DNA of 64,000 nt, from assembly GCF_004216755.1 (NCBI RefSeq), contig NZ_SGWZ01000006.1, positions 156,090-220,089 on the forward strand. Direction: 5' to 3'. Both the position numbers and the translations under genes were made by a program. Source of the stretch: Kerstersia gyiorum (GTDB taxonomy: Bacteria; Pseudomonadota; Gammaproteobacteria; Burkholderiales; Burkholderiaceae_B). Position 1 is the stretch's first letter. Every line of letters starts with the position of its first letter. This document shows, in pieces, positions 34,686-45,237 of the stretch. The notes beneath the pieces are model-generated. The model did not search any database and was not told where the DNA came from. It saw only the letters and a list, made by a program, of their open reading frames with translations.

Positions 34686-37548
34686 GATGCCCGGCCTCCC
34701 CGTTATCCCATTCGGCGACGCAAGCCGCCACGATTTTTTCCATGTGCATGAAACGCGATCCCTTCACCAGCACCACGGCAGGCTGTGCGGCACGCACTGC
34801 CGTCATCGCCGCCTCCGTGGCATCCACCCAGACTGCACCAGCGCCGAAGGCTGTGACAGCCCGGCGCGACAACTCTCCCATGGCAACCAGTACGTCCACA
34901 CCCCGGCCGGCGGCATACGCCCCCACTTCCTCGTGCATGGCCTGGCCCTGATCGCCCACTTCACCCATGTCTCCCAGCACCAGCACCCTGGGGCCTGGCA
35001 CGCTGGCCAGCACGTCGATGGCGGCACGTACCGAATCGGCGTTGGCGTTATAGCTGTCGTCGATCAGCCAGACACCAGCAGCCAGGCGGCGCGCCTGCAT
35101 GCGGCCTGCCACCGGAGAAAACGCATGCAGGGCCTGCACGGCGGTATCCACCGGCACGCCGACCGCCAGCGTGCAGGCCAGCGCTGCCAGAGCGTTACGC
35201 AGGTTGTGCAGGCCGGGAACGGCGGTGGCCAGCGCCAACGCCGCGCCCTCCGGCAGGCGCACCGTGGCTTCGACGCCAGCCGGCGTGAGCTGCGGCGCGC
35301 AGGCAAGGATTTCCGCCGCGCCGGACAAGGCAAAGCGCAGCTTGCGGCGTGCGCCCGACAGGCGCTCCCAGACGGCGGCATGCGCATCGTCGGCCGGATA
35401 AACGGCAATGCCGTTCTGCGGCAGGGCTGCCAGCACGGCGCCATTTTCTTCCGCCACGGCCGCGACCGACTTCATGAATTCCTGGTGTTCGCGTTGCGCG
35501 TTGTTGACCAGCGCCACGGTCGGCTGGGCCATGGCCGCCAGCACGGCGATTTCGCCAGGATGGTTCATACCCAGCTCGACGACGGCGGCACGGTGGCCGG
35601 CACGCAGGCGCAGCAGCGTCATGGGCACGCCCAGCTCGTTATTCAGGTTGCCACGCGTGGCCAGCCGGGCCGGTTCGCCCACCCAGGCCGCCAGGACGGC
35701 AGCAATCATTTCCTTGGTGGTGGTCTTGCCATTGCTGCCGGTCACGGCAATCACGGGCAGGTCAAAGCGGCGCCGCCAGGCCGTGGCCAGGCGGGCCAGC
35801 GCAGCGCGGCCATCCCCCAGCACGAACTGCGGCAGCGCGACGTCCGCCACCGGATGCGCCACCAGCGCAGCGGCGGCACCCGCCGCCTCGGCCTGCGCCA
35901 CGAAAGCGTGACCATCGGCACGTTCGCCAGCCAGCGCCACGAAAACTTCACCGGCCGCCAGCTTGCGGGCATCTATCGCCGCATCGCGGCCTGTTCCCCA
36001 CCACAACGCCAGCCGCGCCCATTCCCTGTCATCGAAGACATGGCGCAGGCCCTGGATTTCCTGGTAGGTTTCATGGCCCTTGCCTGCCAGCAGCAGGACA
36101 TCCGCCGGCGCGCTGCTCCAAATGGCATGCAGAATGGCTTCGGCGCGATCCGCCAGCACTTCCACCTGGCGATCTGCCGGCACACCGGCCAGGATCTGCT
36201 CGATGATGGCCTCAGGCGATTCGCTGCGCGGGTTGTCGCTGGTCACGATGACCCGATCTGCCGCCAGCGCGGCCTGCGCCATCAACGGCCGCTTGCCGGG
36301 ATCGCGATCGCCGCCGCAGCCGAACAGGCACAGCAGGCGGCCGCCACGGCGTTGCGCCAAGGGCGCCAGCGCCTGCACCGTACGCGCCAGCGCATCCGGC
36401 GTGTGGGCGTAATCAACAACCACCAGGGGTTGCTGGTCCGCAGCCAGTCCGGGCGCCTGTACCCGCTCCAGGCGGCCGGGCACCGGCGCCAGGCGTTCCA
36501 GCTGTGCGGCGCTGGCGGCCAGGTCCAGCCCCAGCGCACGCAGCACGCCCGCCACCAGCAGCATGTTCTCTATATTGTGTTCACCCAGCAACTGGCTGGC
36601 GACAGCTGCCTGCGCCGACGCCTGGCCGGCACGGCGCTCTTCCAGCGCGAACGCCAGGCCGTCACCGGACGGCTGCGCCGCAGACATGGCCGCTGCCAGC
36701 CTGGCTGGGCGGTCGGCGTCTGCGGCATGGCCAGCGAGCGCGTAAGTCCAGACGTCCAGCCCGGCAGGCAGGCGGCCGCAGGCCGCCCGGCCAGCCGCAT
36801 CATCCAGATTGATGACCGCAGCCTGCAGGCCCGGAAAACGGAACAGGGCTTCCTTGGCCGCTGCGTAGGCGTCCATGGAACCGTGATAATCCAGGTGATC
36901 GCGGCTCAGGTTGGTCCAGCCGGCGACACGCACCTGCACCTGGCTCATCCGGCCCTGCTCGATGCCGATGGAAGAGGCTTCCATGGCAACTGCCTGAGCA
37001 CCGGCCGCACGTTGCGCGGCCAGGGAGCGGTGCACGCTGACGACGTCAGGCGTGGTCAGGCTGCCGGCTTCGCTGCTGCCATCCGGCCAGCGTATGCCCA
37101 ACGTGCCGAGCACGCCGCAGGGCATGCCGGCGCCATTGAGCGCATCGGCGATCCAGTAGGCGCAGGACGTCTTGCCATTGGTTCCGGTTACGGCCACCAC
37201 GGCCAGCGCTTGCGAGGGCCGGCCATACCATTCGTGCGCCAGCTCGCCCAACAGGCCTTTCAGGCCAGGCACGCAGGCCAGCCGGGACACGTCCAGACCG
37301 GCCACGGGCTGCCAGGGCTCGCCCGCATGGCGTGTCGCCGTGTCGGCCAGCACCAGGGCGCCCGCCGCCAATGCGGCGGCAATATGGTCACGGCCGTCGC
37401 CGCGCACACCCGGCACGGCCAGGAAGACATCGCCTCGGCGCAAGCGCCGGGAATCCAGGTGCAGATCCGCCTGGGCCGCGACCTTGGCCCGCAGCCAGCC
37501 AAGAATGTTGTCGATACCCTGCAAGCTCATGACATTCGCCTGGCTCAT
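34675..37548 (-). CDS. murEF: Bifunctional MurE-MurF ligase fusion
   Basis: One 957-residue open frame carries two consecutive peptidoglycan ligases. The MurE half has the ATP loop 'VTGTNGKTS' (about 120-128) and 'SDNPR' (437-441), the signature for meso-diaminopimelate. The MurF half has its own loop 'VTGSNGKTTTKEM' (about 602-614). The junction lies near residue 515-525: the MurE ending 'VFDDREWARLAL' runs into 'AIDARKLAAGEVFVALAGE', so the first strands of MurF are missing or shortened. AGGAGG 6 bases before the ATG, and the 4-base overlap with ftsI, fix the start at 37548. This fusion is known in Bordetella and relatives and should channel the tripeptide to the D-Ala-D-Ala ligation step. 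Confidence 0.95.
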   Translation of the reverse strand: MSQANVMSLQGIDNILGWLRAKVAAQADLHLDSRRLRRGDVFLAVPGVRGDGRDHIAAALAAGALVLADTATRHAGEPWQPVAGLDVSRLACVPGLKGLLGELAHEWYGRPSQALAVVAVTGTNGKTSCAYWIADALNGAGMPCGVLGTLGIRWPDGSSEAGSLTTPDVVSVHRSLAAQRAAGAQAVAMEASSIGIEQGRMSQVQVRVAGWTNLSRDHLDYHGSMDAYAAAKEALFRFPGLQAAVINLDDAAGRAACGRLPAGLDVWTYALAGHAADADRPARLAAAMSAAQPSGDGLAFALEERRAGQASAQAAVASQLLGEHNIENMLLVAGVLRALGLDLAASAAQLERLAPVPGRLERVQAPGLAADQQPLVVVDYAHTPDALARTVQALAPLAQRRGGRLLCLFGCGGDRDPGKRPLMAQAALAADRVIVTSDNPRSESPEAIIEQILAGVPADRQVEVLADRAEAILHAIWSSAPADVLLLAGKGHETYQEIQGLRHVFDDREWARLALWWGTGRDAAIDARKLAAGEVFVALAGERADGHAFVAQAEAAGAAAALVAHPVADVALPQFVLGDGRAALARLATAWRRRFDLPVIAVTGSNGKTTTKEMIAAVLAAWVGEPARLATRGNLNNELGVPMTLLRLRAGHRAAVVELGMNHPGEIAVLAAMAQPTVALVNNAQREHQEFMKSVAAVAEENGAVLAALPQNGIAVYPADDAHAAVWERLSGARRKLRFALSGAAEILACAPQLTPAGVEATVRLPEGAALALATAVPGLHNLRNALAALACTLAVGVPVDTAVQALHAFSPVAGRMQARRLAAGVWLIDDSYNANADSVRAAIDVLASVPGPRVLVLGDMGEVGDQGQAMHEEVGAYAAGRGVDVLVAMGELSRRAVTAFGAGAVWVDATEAAMTAVRAAQPAVVLVKGSRFMHMEKIVAACVAEWDNGEAGHHAA

Positions 37549-39272
37549 CGCGCGCCTCCTGCTGCTGCCACCGGTCCGTCCACAGGGGCATCCGGCCGCA
37601 CGCCCAGCAGACGCAGGCAATGGCCCATGATGGTGGAAAACACCGGTGCGGCCACGCGGCCGCCGTAATAAGCGCCAGCGCCGGGCTCGTCGATACTGAC
37701 GGCCACGACCAGGCGCGGATCGGAAGCCGGCGCGAAACCGACGAAGGAACTGCGGAAATGCTTGGTGCTGTACTTGCCGTCGACGATTTTGCGGGCGGTG
37801 CCGCTCTTGCCTGCCACGCGGTAGCCGTCGACCCGCGCCCGCCGGGCGCCGTCTTCGCCTGCAGCAGCTTCCAGCATGCTGCGCACGCTGCGGGCCGTTT
37901 CAGGCGTATAAATCTGCGTACCGGTGACGGCTTCGTCGCGTTGCAGCAGCGACAGCGGCACGACGTCACCATCGCGCGCAAACACCGCGAACGCTCGGGC
38001 TACCTGCATCAGCGACACCGACAGGCCATAGCCGTAGGACATGGTGGCCTTCTCGATCAGGCGCCAGCGCTCCCAGGGGCGCAGACTGCCTGCCGCCACG
38101 CCGGGGAAGCCGATCTTGGGCGCCTGGCCAAAGCCCAGTTCCGTGAACTTGCTCCACATTTCCTGGGCCGACAGTTTCTCCGAGATCAGCGTCATGCCGA
38201 TGTTGCTGGAGCGGCGCAGAATATCGGCCGGCGTGATGACGCCGTTGCGGCTCACGTCGCTGATGGTGCGGCCCTGGTAGACCAGGCGGCCATTGCCGGT
38301 ATCAAAGGTGCTGCTGGTGCTGATGCGTTTGAGATCCAGCGCCAGCGCCACGGTGAACGGCTTCATGATGGAGCCGGGCTCGAAGGTATCGGTCACGGCC
38401 CGGTTGCGCAGCATGTCGCCGCGCAGCCCGGTCCGGTCGTTGGGGTCGTAGGATGGCAGGTTCACCAGCGCCAGCACTTCGCCGGTGCGCACGTCCAGCA
38501 CGACGGCGGCCGCGCCCTTGGCCTTGTTTTCTTCCATGGCATCCTGCAGCGCCTTGTAAACGGCGAATTGCAGGCGCATGTCGATGGACAGGCGAATATC
38601 CTGGCCATCAATCGGCGGGTGGATGTCGCGTACGTCTTCGATGACGCGCCCCAGGCGGTCACGGATGACGCGCCGGCTACCGTCCTTGCCCGACAGCATG
38701 GATTCGAACGCCAGCTCGACGCCTTCCTGGCCTCGGCCGTCCAGATTGGTGAAGCCCACCAGATGGGCCGCCACGTCGCGCTCCGGATAGTAGCGACGCA
38801 TTTCCGGCTGCAGGGACACGCCAGGCACCTTCAGCGCCTGGACCTGTTCGGCCACATCCATGGGCACCTGGCGCTTCAGGTAAACGAAATTGCGGCTGGT
38901 ATCGCTCAGGCGCGCACTGATGTCCGTGGCATTCATTTCCAGCAGGCTGGCCAGTTGCGCCAGGCTCTCGGGCGACGCCCCGGCCGCGTCCTCTGGAATG
39001 GCCCAGATGGCGCGCGCCGGTACGCTGGACGCCAGCACCTCGCCATGCCGGTCCGTCACTTTGCCGCGCACCGCAGGCAGCGTCAGCGTGCGCTCGTAGC
39101 GGCGCTCGCCCTGCTGCTGCAGGAATTCGGTCGACAGGCCCTGCAGGAACAAGGCCCGCCCGGCCAGAACGGCGAAGCCCAGAAACAGGAGGATAAAAAC
39201 GAGCCGAGCCCGCCACAGGGGCAGGCTGCTCTTGAGTACCGGATTATTGAAAAAGGGAGCGCGCCGCATCAT
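37545..39272 (-). CDS. ftsI: Peptidoglycan D,D-transpeptidase FtsI (PBP3)
   Basis: A 575-residue class B penicillin-binding protein that crosslinks septal peptidoglycan. There is one N-terminal membrane segment (about 22-40), a pedestal domain ('RGKVTDRHGEVLASS'), then the transpeptidase with the active-site serine in SIMK (Ser301-Lys304), SSN at 355-357 and KSGT at 489-492. Penicillins acylate Ser301. It is co-translated with ftsL and murEF through 4-base overlaps. Confidence 0.98.
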   Translation of the reverse strand: MMRRAPFFNNPVLKSSLPLWRARLVFILLFLGFAVLAGRALFLQGLSTEFLQQQGERRYERTLTLPAVRGKVTDRHGEVLASSVPARAIWAIPEDAAGASPESLAQLASLLEMNATDISARLSDTSRNFVYLKRQVPMDVAEQVQALKVPGVSLQPEMRRYYPERDVAAHLVGFTNLDGRGQEGVELAFESMLSGKDGSRRVIRDRLGRVIEDVRDIHPPIDGQDIRLSIDMRLQFAVYKALQDAMEENKAKGAAAVVLDVRTGEVLALVNLPSYDPNDRTGLRGDMLRNRAVTDTFEPGSIMKPFTVALALDLKRISTSSTFDTGNGRLVYQGRTISDVSRNGVITPADILRRSSNIGMTLISEKLSAQEMWSKFTELGFGQAPKIGFPGVAAGSLRPWERWRLIEKATMSYGYGLSVSLMQVARAFAVFARDGDVVPLSLLQRDEAVTGTQIYTPETARSVRSMLEAAAGEDGARRARVDGYRVAGKSGTARKIVDGKYSTKHFRSSFVGFAPASDPRLVVAVSIDEPGAGAYYGGRVAAPVFSTIMGHCLRLLGVRPDAPVDGPVAAAGGAR

Positions 39273-39556
39273 GAGCCCCCTGGTTGCGCTGCAGCGGGGG
39301 CATTGAAATACAACGCCCGCTGGGGGTCCACCGGTACCATCTGCAGTTCGTTGACTGCAACATCATCCACCCTGGCATTGCGCGCCAGCCCGGCACGCTC
39401 CAGTTGCAAACGGCGCCACTCCAGGTCCAGATCGTTGGCCTGGGCGCGTGCGCGTTCCAGTTCGATGAACGCCCGCCGCCCCTGGTACTGGCTGGTCACC
39501 AGGGAAGCGGCCGAGAGCATGAGCAACAAGCCCAGGACGAACAGGACGCGAGTCAT
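39269..39556 (-). CDS. ftsL: Cell division protein FtsL
   Basis: A 95-residue bitopic protein: one membrane segment right at the N-terminus ('VLFVLGLLLMLSAASLVTS') followed by a periplasmic coiled coil ('AFIELERARAQANDLDLEWR'). It forms the FtsQLB complex that activates FtsWI. The size and place between rsmH and ftsI are diagnostic, since the sequence itself is poorly conserved. Both ends overlap neighbours by 4 bases. Confidence 0.93.
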   Translation of the reverse strand: MTRVLFVLGLLLMLSAASLVTSQYQGRRAFIELERARAQANDLDLEWRRLQLERAGLARNARVDDVAVNELQMVPVDPQRALYFNAPAAAQPGGS

Positions 39557-40587
39557 CGCCGCTTACCTCGCCCACGGGCAGCCGCCGGCCGGCCCGCCAG
39601 GGGAGTCGGCTGCACCGGCGCCGCCTCGGCGCGCCAGGGTGCATCGGTGCGCTCGGCCACGCGCAACACGGCGGAACGCGCGCGTGCATTGCCCGCGACT
39701 TCCGCATCGTCGGGCTTGATGCGGCCGATCGCCCGCATCACGGGACGCGGCAACTCACTCTCGCGCAAAGGCAAGCGCGCCAGCGCCGGATCCAATTGTC
39801 CGGCGGCGGCGATACTCTGCTTGACCATGCGGTCTTCGAGCGAGTGAAAACTGATCACAGCCAGCCTCCCACCGGTTGCCAACAGGCCTACAACTGCCTG
39901 GAGGGTGTGCGCGAGCTCTTCGAGCTCCCGATTGATGTGAATCCGTACAGCTTGAAAGGTACGGGTGGCCGGATGCTGGCCTTTTTCACGGGTGCGGACG
40001 ACGCCGGCGACAAGCTCGGCGAGCTCGCGTGTGCTGAGTATCGGCCGTACTTCGCGGCGCGCTGCAACCGCTTTTGCAATCTGAAAAGCAAACCGTTCTT
40101 CGCCATAGCCTGCTATGACCTCCCGCATCTCATCCACGCTGGCCTCGGCCAGCCACTGCGCGGCGGTCAAGCCGCGCGACGTGTCCATCCTCATGTCCAG
40201 CGGGCCATCCCGCATGAACGAAAAACCGCGCTCGGCGTCGTCGATCTGCGGCGAGGAAACCCCCAGATCAAGCATGACGCCGTCCACCTGGGCGATGCCC
40301 AACTCTGCCAACGCATCCGGCATAGTGGCGAAACCGTCGTGCACCACCGTGACGCGCGGGTCGGCCGCTGCCAATTCACGCGCAACGGCAATGGCCTGGG
40401 GGTCCTTGTCGAACACCACCAGGCGCGCATCGCCATCCAGCCGCGACAACAATTCACGGCTATGCCCGCCCCGGCCGAAAGTGCCATCGACAAACACACC
40501 GCTGCGGCGTGGCTGGCCCGCGCCATCCACTGGCAACAGCGCCTCCACCGTCGGCGTCAGCAAGACGGACCGATGTTCGAACTCCAT
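39553..40587 (-). CDS. rsmH: 16S rRNA (cytosine-1402-N4)-methyltransferase RsmH (MraW)
   Basis: A 344-residue SAM-dependent methyltransferase acting on C1402 of 16S rRNA. It opens 'FEHRSVLLTPTVEALLP' and has the SAM loop 'VDGTFGRGGHSRELLSRL', 'VMLDLGVSSPQIDDAERGFS' and the late segment 'VISFHSLEDRMVKQ'. The C-terminus is extended by a Pro/Ala/Arg-rich tail. It lies 9 bases after mraZ and overlaps ftsL by 4 bases. Confidence 0.97.
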   Translation of the reverse strand: MEFEHRSVLLTPTVEALLPVDGAGQPRRSGVFVDGTFGRGGHSRELLSRLDGDARLVVFDKDPQAIAVARELAAADPRVTVVHDGFATMPDALAELGIAQVDGVMLDLGVSSPQIDDAERGFSFMRDGPLDMRMDTSRGLTAAQWLAEASVDEMREVIAGYGEERFAFQIAKAVAARREVRPILSTRELAELVAGVVRTREKGQHPATRTFQAVRIHINRELEELAHTLQAVVGLLATGGRLAVISFHSLEDRMVKQSIAAAGQLDPALARLPLRESELPRPVMRAIGRIKPDDAEVAGNARARSAVLRVAERTDAPWRAEAAPVQPTPLAGRPAAARGRGKRR

Positions 40588-40596
40588 ACCGCCCCG

Positions 40597-41025
40597 TCAG
40601 AAAGAAAACTGGTTCAAAACGTCCGCCATGCCCTGCTGCAGATCCTGCGCCTCCTTGGCGGCCAGCAACTGCGTATCCCACAACTCGAAATGGGTACCCA
40701 GACCCATCAGCATGACCTCTTTGACCAGTCCGGCCGCTTGCCGCAACTCCGGCGCCACCAGCACTCGGCCCGCGCTGTCGAGCTCGACATCCTGGGCGTT
40801 GCCCAGCAGCAAGCGTTGCAGCGGCCTGGCATTCATGGGGAAACGCACGATCTGTTCGCGCTTCTTTTCCCACTCCGGGCGGGGGTAGACCAGCAAGCAG
40901 CCATCAGGGTGGCGCGTCAGGGTCAAACGCCCTTCCGCCTGGGCCATCAGGGCGTCACGATGCCGGGCCGGAATTGTCATCCGCCCCTTGGCATCCAGCG
41001 TGAGTGCGCTGCTTCCCTGAAACAC
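40597..41025 (-). CDS. mraZ: Transcriptional regulator MraZ
   Basis: A 142-residue protein with two SpoVT/AbrB-like units: 'LTLDAKGRMTIPARHRDAL' and 'VELDSAGRVLVAPELRQAAGL'. MraZ represses its own promoter and the dcw cluster by binding repeated GTGGG boxes. The start was placed at a GTG (41025), giving V/M-FQGSSALTL as in relatives. The upstream ATG at 41049 would put the phased GTGGG repeats inside the coding region and add eight residues not typical of the family. It is the first gene of the dcw operon. Confidence 0.9.
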   Translation of the reverse strand: MFQGSSALTLDAKGRMTIPARHRDALMAQAEGRLTLTRHPDGCLLVYPRPEWEKKREQIVRFPMNARPLQRLLLGNAQDVELDSAGRVLVAPELRQAAGLVKEVMLMGLGTHFELWDTQLLAAKEAQDLQQGMADVLNQFSF

Positions 41026-41034
41026 CCCTTTTCC

Positions 41035-41096
41035 CCCACCAATAAACACAAAAACCTACTTTCCCCCACTTTAAGAGATCGATATAAGGCGGTCAA
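41035..41096 (-). promoter_or_regulatory. Candidate dcw promoter with phased MraZ boxes
   Basis: On the minus strand TTGACC (41091-41096), a 17-base spacer and TAAAGT (41068-41073) make a good sigma-70 promoter. Four five-base boxes follow at exactly 10-base steps: GTGGG (41065-41069), GTAGG (41055-41059), GTGTT (41045-41049) and GTGGG (41035-41039). MraZ is known to bind GTGGG/TGGG repeats separated by five bases, so this is the expected autoregulatory operator; the first box overlaps the -10 element. It ends 10 bases before the proposed GTG start of mraZ. Confidence 0.7.
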
Positions 41097-41489
41097 GTCG
41101 GAATCCCGGTTTTTTTCAATCACAACAAGGACTTAGGATTGACATATTCTCTTACAATAGAAAATATGCTTCAAAATCAGAAAGTTAACCGGTGATATAA
41201 AAGCCAGGTGTGAACATCGGGAGGAAATGGAGGGCGCCGGGCATCTGTAAGACAATGCAAATGCCGCCAGACATTAAGAAAATGTGTCACGCCCACACTT
41301 GTTACAGGAGCAGTCGGTTTGCTGGGATGAAATGGTGATTTTGCGTGGCGGGCGCAGGAGAATTCCCACCCTGCCCTGGCTGCGATCCGGGCCGCCCCAC
41401 CGGCAACATGGCCGGTGTCGCTGGCGGCCGGGCGCGGCCGGACACCGCATGGCCGCCAGGGCCATGGCGCGGAATCACGGGAAATCGGT
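41097..41489. other. Intergenic region between rnpB and the mraZ promoter; no gene seen
   Basis: The mraZ-proximal 100 bases are AT-rich and the rnpB-proximal part is very GC-rich. Inverted repeats such as CGGTGTC/GACACCG and CATGGCC-N5-GGCCATG lie just downstream of the rnpB 3' end and may help end or process that transcript, but no U tract is present. Open frames crossing this stretch also run over rnpB and show no family pattern. Confidence 0.5.
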
Positions 41490-41876
41490 GCAGGATGAAC
41501 GATAGGCCGGATTCTGTAGACCAGCTTGCGCTGGCCGGCAATCATTCCTCTGGACCACGCGTTGCCACGTGGTTCTAGCCGCCTACCCGCATGCTCGGGC
41601 GAGCCGCCCTGTGTGGCCGAAACCACACGCATGCCTATTTGACGTTGCTCCGGATAGAGGTTGCCGCGTTTCACCCTGATGCGCCGCGATCTGTTGCCAG
41701 ACCGCAGGGTACGGAGTGGCCGTACCCGTGCATGCCAGGCATGCCCCCGCATCAGACTCGTCTCTGTGGCCCTAGTCCTCGGCTTGCGCCGGACGGCCGT
41801 TAGCCGCTATCCCGCCCTATGGAGTCCGGACCTTCCTCGACACATTGCTGTGCCGCGATTGCCTGTCCATCCTGCG
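41490..41876 (-). ncRNA. rnpB: RNase P RNA, bacterial class A
   Basis: Read on the minus strand, the segment contains the conserved 5' block GAGGAAGGTCCGGACTCC (about 41817-41836), 'GGGCGGGATAGCGGCTAACG', then CCACAGAGACGAG, and the 3' block 'ACAGAATCCGGCCTATCGTT' (about 41500-41517). The outermost P1 helix pairs AGGATG near 41873 with CATCCT ending at 41492, which sets the ends within a few bases and gives about 385 nucleotides, normal for a betaproteobacterium. The RNA is the catalytic subunit that trims tRNA 5' leaders. It lies downstream of the SPFH gene on the same strand. Confidence 0.95.
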
Positions 41877-41929
41877 GCGGCGATTGTAGCGCGATACGGG
41901 CTACCCGCCGCAGATGAATCAGGTATTAC

Positions 41930-42808
41930 TTATTTGACGCCCAGGAACGGCAGGGCCGAACCCGGCACCTGGGTGGAGGGCAAGGCGCCATCCCACTTTT
42001 CCACGGCAATCAGGTTGACCAGGTTGGAATTGCTGGCCAGCGCCTGGCTGCGGGCCAGGATGGCGGCTGCCTCGGCCTCGCCGCGCATGCGGATGCCGTC
42101 GGCCTCGGCCTGGAAGCGCTCACGCTGGGCGTCAGCATCGGCGCGCGCCTGCACTACCTGGATATCCGCCTTGATTTCCGCCGTCTGCTTCTGCTGGCGC
42201 GTGGTTTCAATCTGCACCTGGGCCAGCATGCGCTGCTCGATGGACTGCTCATAAGCCTTGGAGAAACCGACTTCCTCGACCTGGACGCCCACGATTTGCA
42301 CCGGCGCATCACGCATCGCGGCCGACACCGCCTGCACGGTTTCCACCCCCAGCTTTTCACGTTCCTGGATGGCGCGCACGGCGGTGAACCGGCCGAACAC
42401 GTTCTTCACCGCGTCCGGCGTGCGGCGCTCGATCACCCGCACCTGCAGGTTTTCCAGCGTGCCATATTCGCTATAGAGATCGGCCACACGGTCCACCGGC
42501 ACCCGGTAAGTCACCGATACCTTCATGTTGGCGGGCTGCTGGTCGAACGAATACGCCTCCAGCGGCATGGTCACGTTATGGTCCCGCACCGAAACAAAGC
42601 GCACGGAATCCAGCACCGGGGTCTTGAAGCCCAGGCCAGGCTCGGCCACGCTGGACAGTTTGCCGTTGCGCAGCACGACGGCCCGTTCGCCCTGGTCGAC
42701 CTGGAAGAAGGCGCCAAAAGCGACAAGAATGATAACGACGAACAGCACCAGGAACAGTACCCCGAAGCGGGCGGTGCTCTTGAGCAGCGCCGAAGGTTTG
42801 CTGGTCAT
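41930..42808 (-). CDS. SPFH/Band 7 (prohibitin/stomatin-like) membrane protein
   Basis: A 292-residue protein with one N-terminal membrane segment ('FGVLFLVLFVVIILVAFGAFF'), an SPFH domain ('VDQGERAVVLRNGKLSSVAE', then 'YSFDQQPANMKVSVTYRVPV') and a long charged helix rich in Ala, Gln and Glu ('AEIKADIQVVQARADADAQR') that forms coiled coils. Such proteins oligomerise on the inner membrane and organise proteases or membrane domains. GGAG 8 bases upstream supports the ATG at 42808. The same frame stays open for another 128 codons upstream, including a Pro/Ala-rich stretch, but without a better start. Confidence 0.85.
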   Translation of the reverse strand: MTSKPSALLKSTARFGVLFLVLFVVIILVAFGAFFQVDQGERAVVLRNGKLSSVAEPGLGFKTPVLDSVRFVSVRDHNVTMPLEAYSFDQQPANMKVSVTYRVPVDRVADLYSEYGTLENLQVRVIERRTPDAVKNVFGRFTAVRAIQEREKLGVETVQAVSAAMRDAPVQIVGVQVEEVGFSKAYEQSIEQRMLAQVQIETTRQQKQTAEIKADIQVVQARADADAQRERFQAEADGIRMRGEAEAAAILARSQALASNSNLVNLIAVEKWDGALPSTQVPGSALPFLGVK

Positions 42809-42960
42809 GCCTGAAACTCCATGATAGTTGGGCGGAACGGTGCCGGCGGCATCAGCCGTGCCGGACCTGGCGGGTTTTGAAGATGTGCCGGAAGGCAGGG
42901 AAGGCAGCGCGCGTGCCGGCGCGGACGCCGGCTTCGCAGCCGCGTCCGGCGGCGCGGGCT

Positions 42961-43050
42961 TCAGCGATTTTTCGACAGCCAGGCCCGGATGCCCAGCGCC
43001 AGCAGGTAGGCCACCACGGCGGCGCCTATTGCCATCAGGATGTATCGCAT
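42961..43050 (-). CDS. Possible 29-residue single-span membrane protein
   Basis: A short frame encodes MRYILMAIGAAVVAYLLALG followed by IRAWLSKNR: one clean hydrophobic helix with a basic C-terminus. AAGGGA about 8 bases before the ATG is a fair ribosome-binding site. It lies 152 bases upstream of the SPFH gene on the same strand, so it could be a small partner protein in the same transcript. No family is recognised. The rest of the 531-base gap between the SPFH and uup genes (42809-43339) shows no other convincing gene and should hold the divergent promoters. Confidence 0.4.
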   Translation of the reverse strand: MRYILMAIGAAVVAYLLALGIRAWLSKNR

Positions 43051-43339
43051 GCTGTTTTCCCTTGCGTCTGAAACTCATAAGATTTGGCCTGGGCCGCAGG
43101 CCGGATAAAGCTGCGCCAACGATCGTGCCAGCGCCAAAAGACCGCACAATGCGCGGCGGGGCCCAAGGATACAACAACACCCATGTTACCAATTCCTACC
43201 ATGCGCAAGCAGCCCGCAGCCGTGCGGCAATTCGCAGCCTTGCAGCAAGGATTCGCCCCCAACGCCCTTTGCCTGCGACAATAGCAGCCATTCCCGGCGC
43301 GGCAGCGCGCCCTGCCATTGAATTCCTGATCGTGTTTCC

Positions 43340-45151
<1,812 letters not shown>

Positions 45152-45237
45152 GCCGCCGCAGGGCTGCCCTCGCGCAGCCCTTCCCCCATTGGTGGGCCGC
45201 TGCCAGCCTTTCAATTGACCACGTGCCTAAGCGCAAG

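Noticed and set aside
34684..37668. Very long open frame (about 990 codons) on the plus strand across murEF
   Set aside because: Antisense to an unmistakable MurE-MurF fusion; long antisense frames are common at this G+C. No family motif or ribosome-binding site.
37620..39719. Plus-strand open frame of about 700 codons across ftsI and ftsL
   Set aside because: Shadow of ftsI; composition is low-information His/Gln/Arg-rich and no domain is seen.
41139..41170. TTGACA on the plus strand upstream of rnpB/mraZ as a promoter
   Set aside because: No acceptable -10 at 16-18 bases and no rightward gene follows.
41177..41803. Open frames on both strands across the rnpB region
   Set aside because: They run through the RNase P RNA, whose conserved blocks and P1 pairing are clear; translations match no family.
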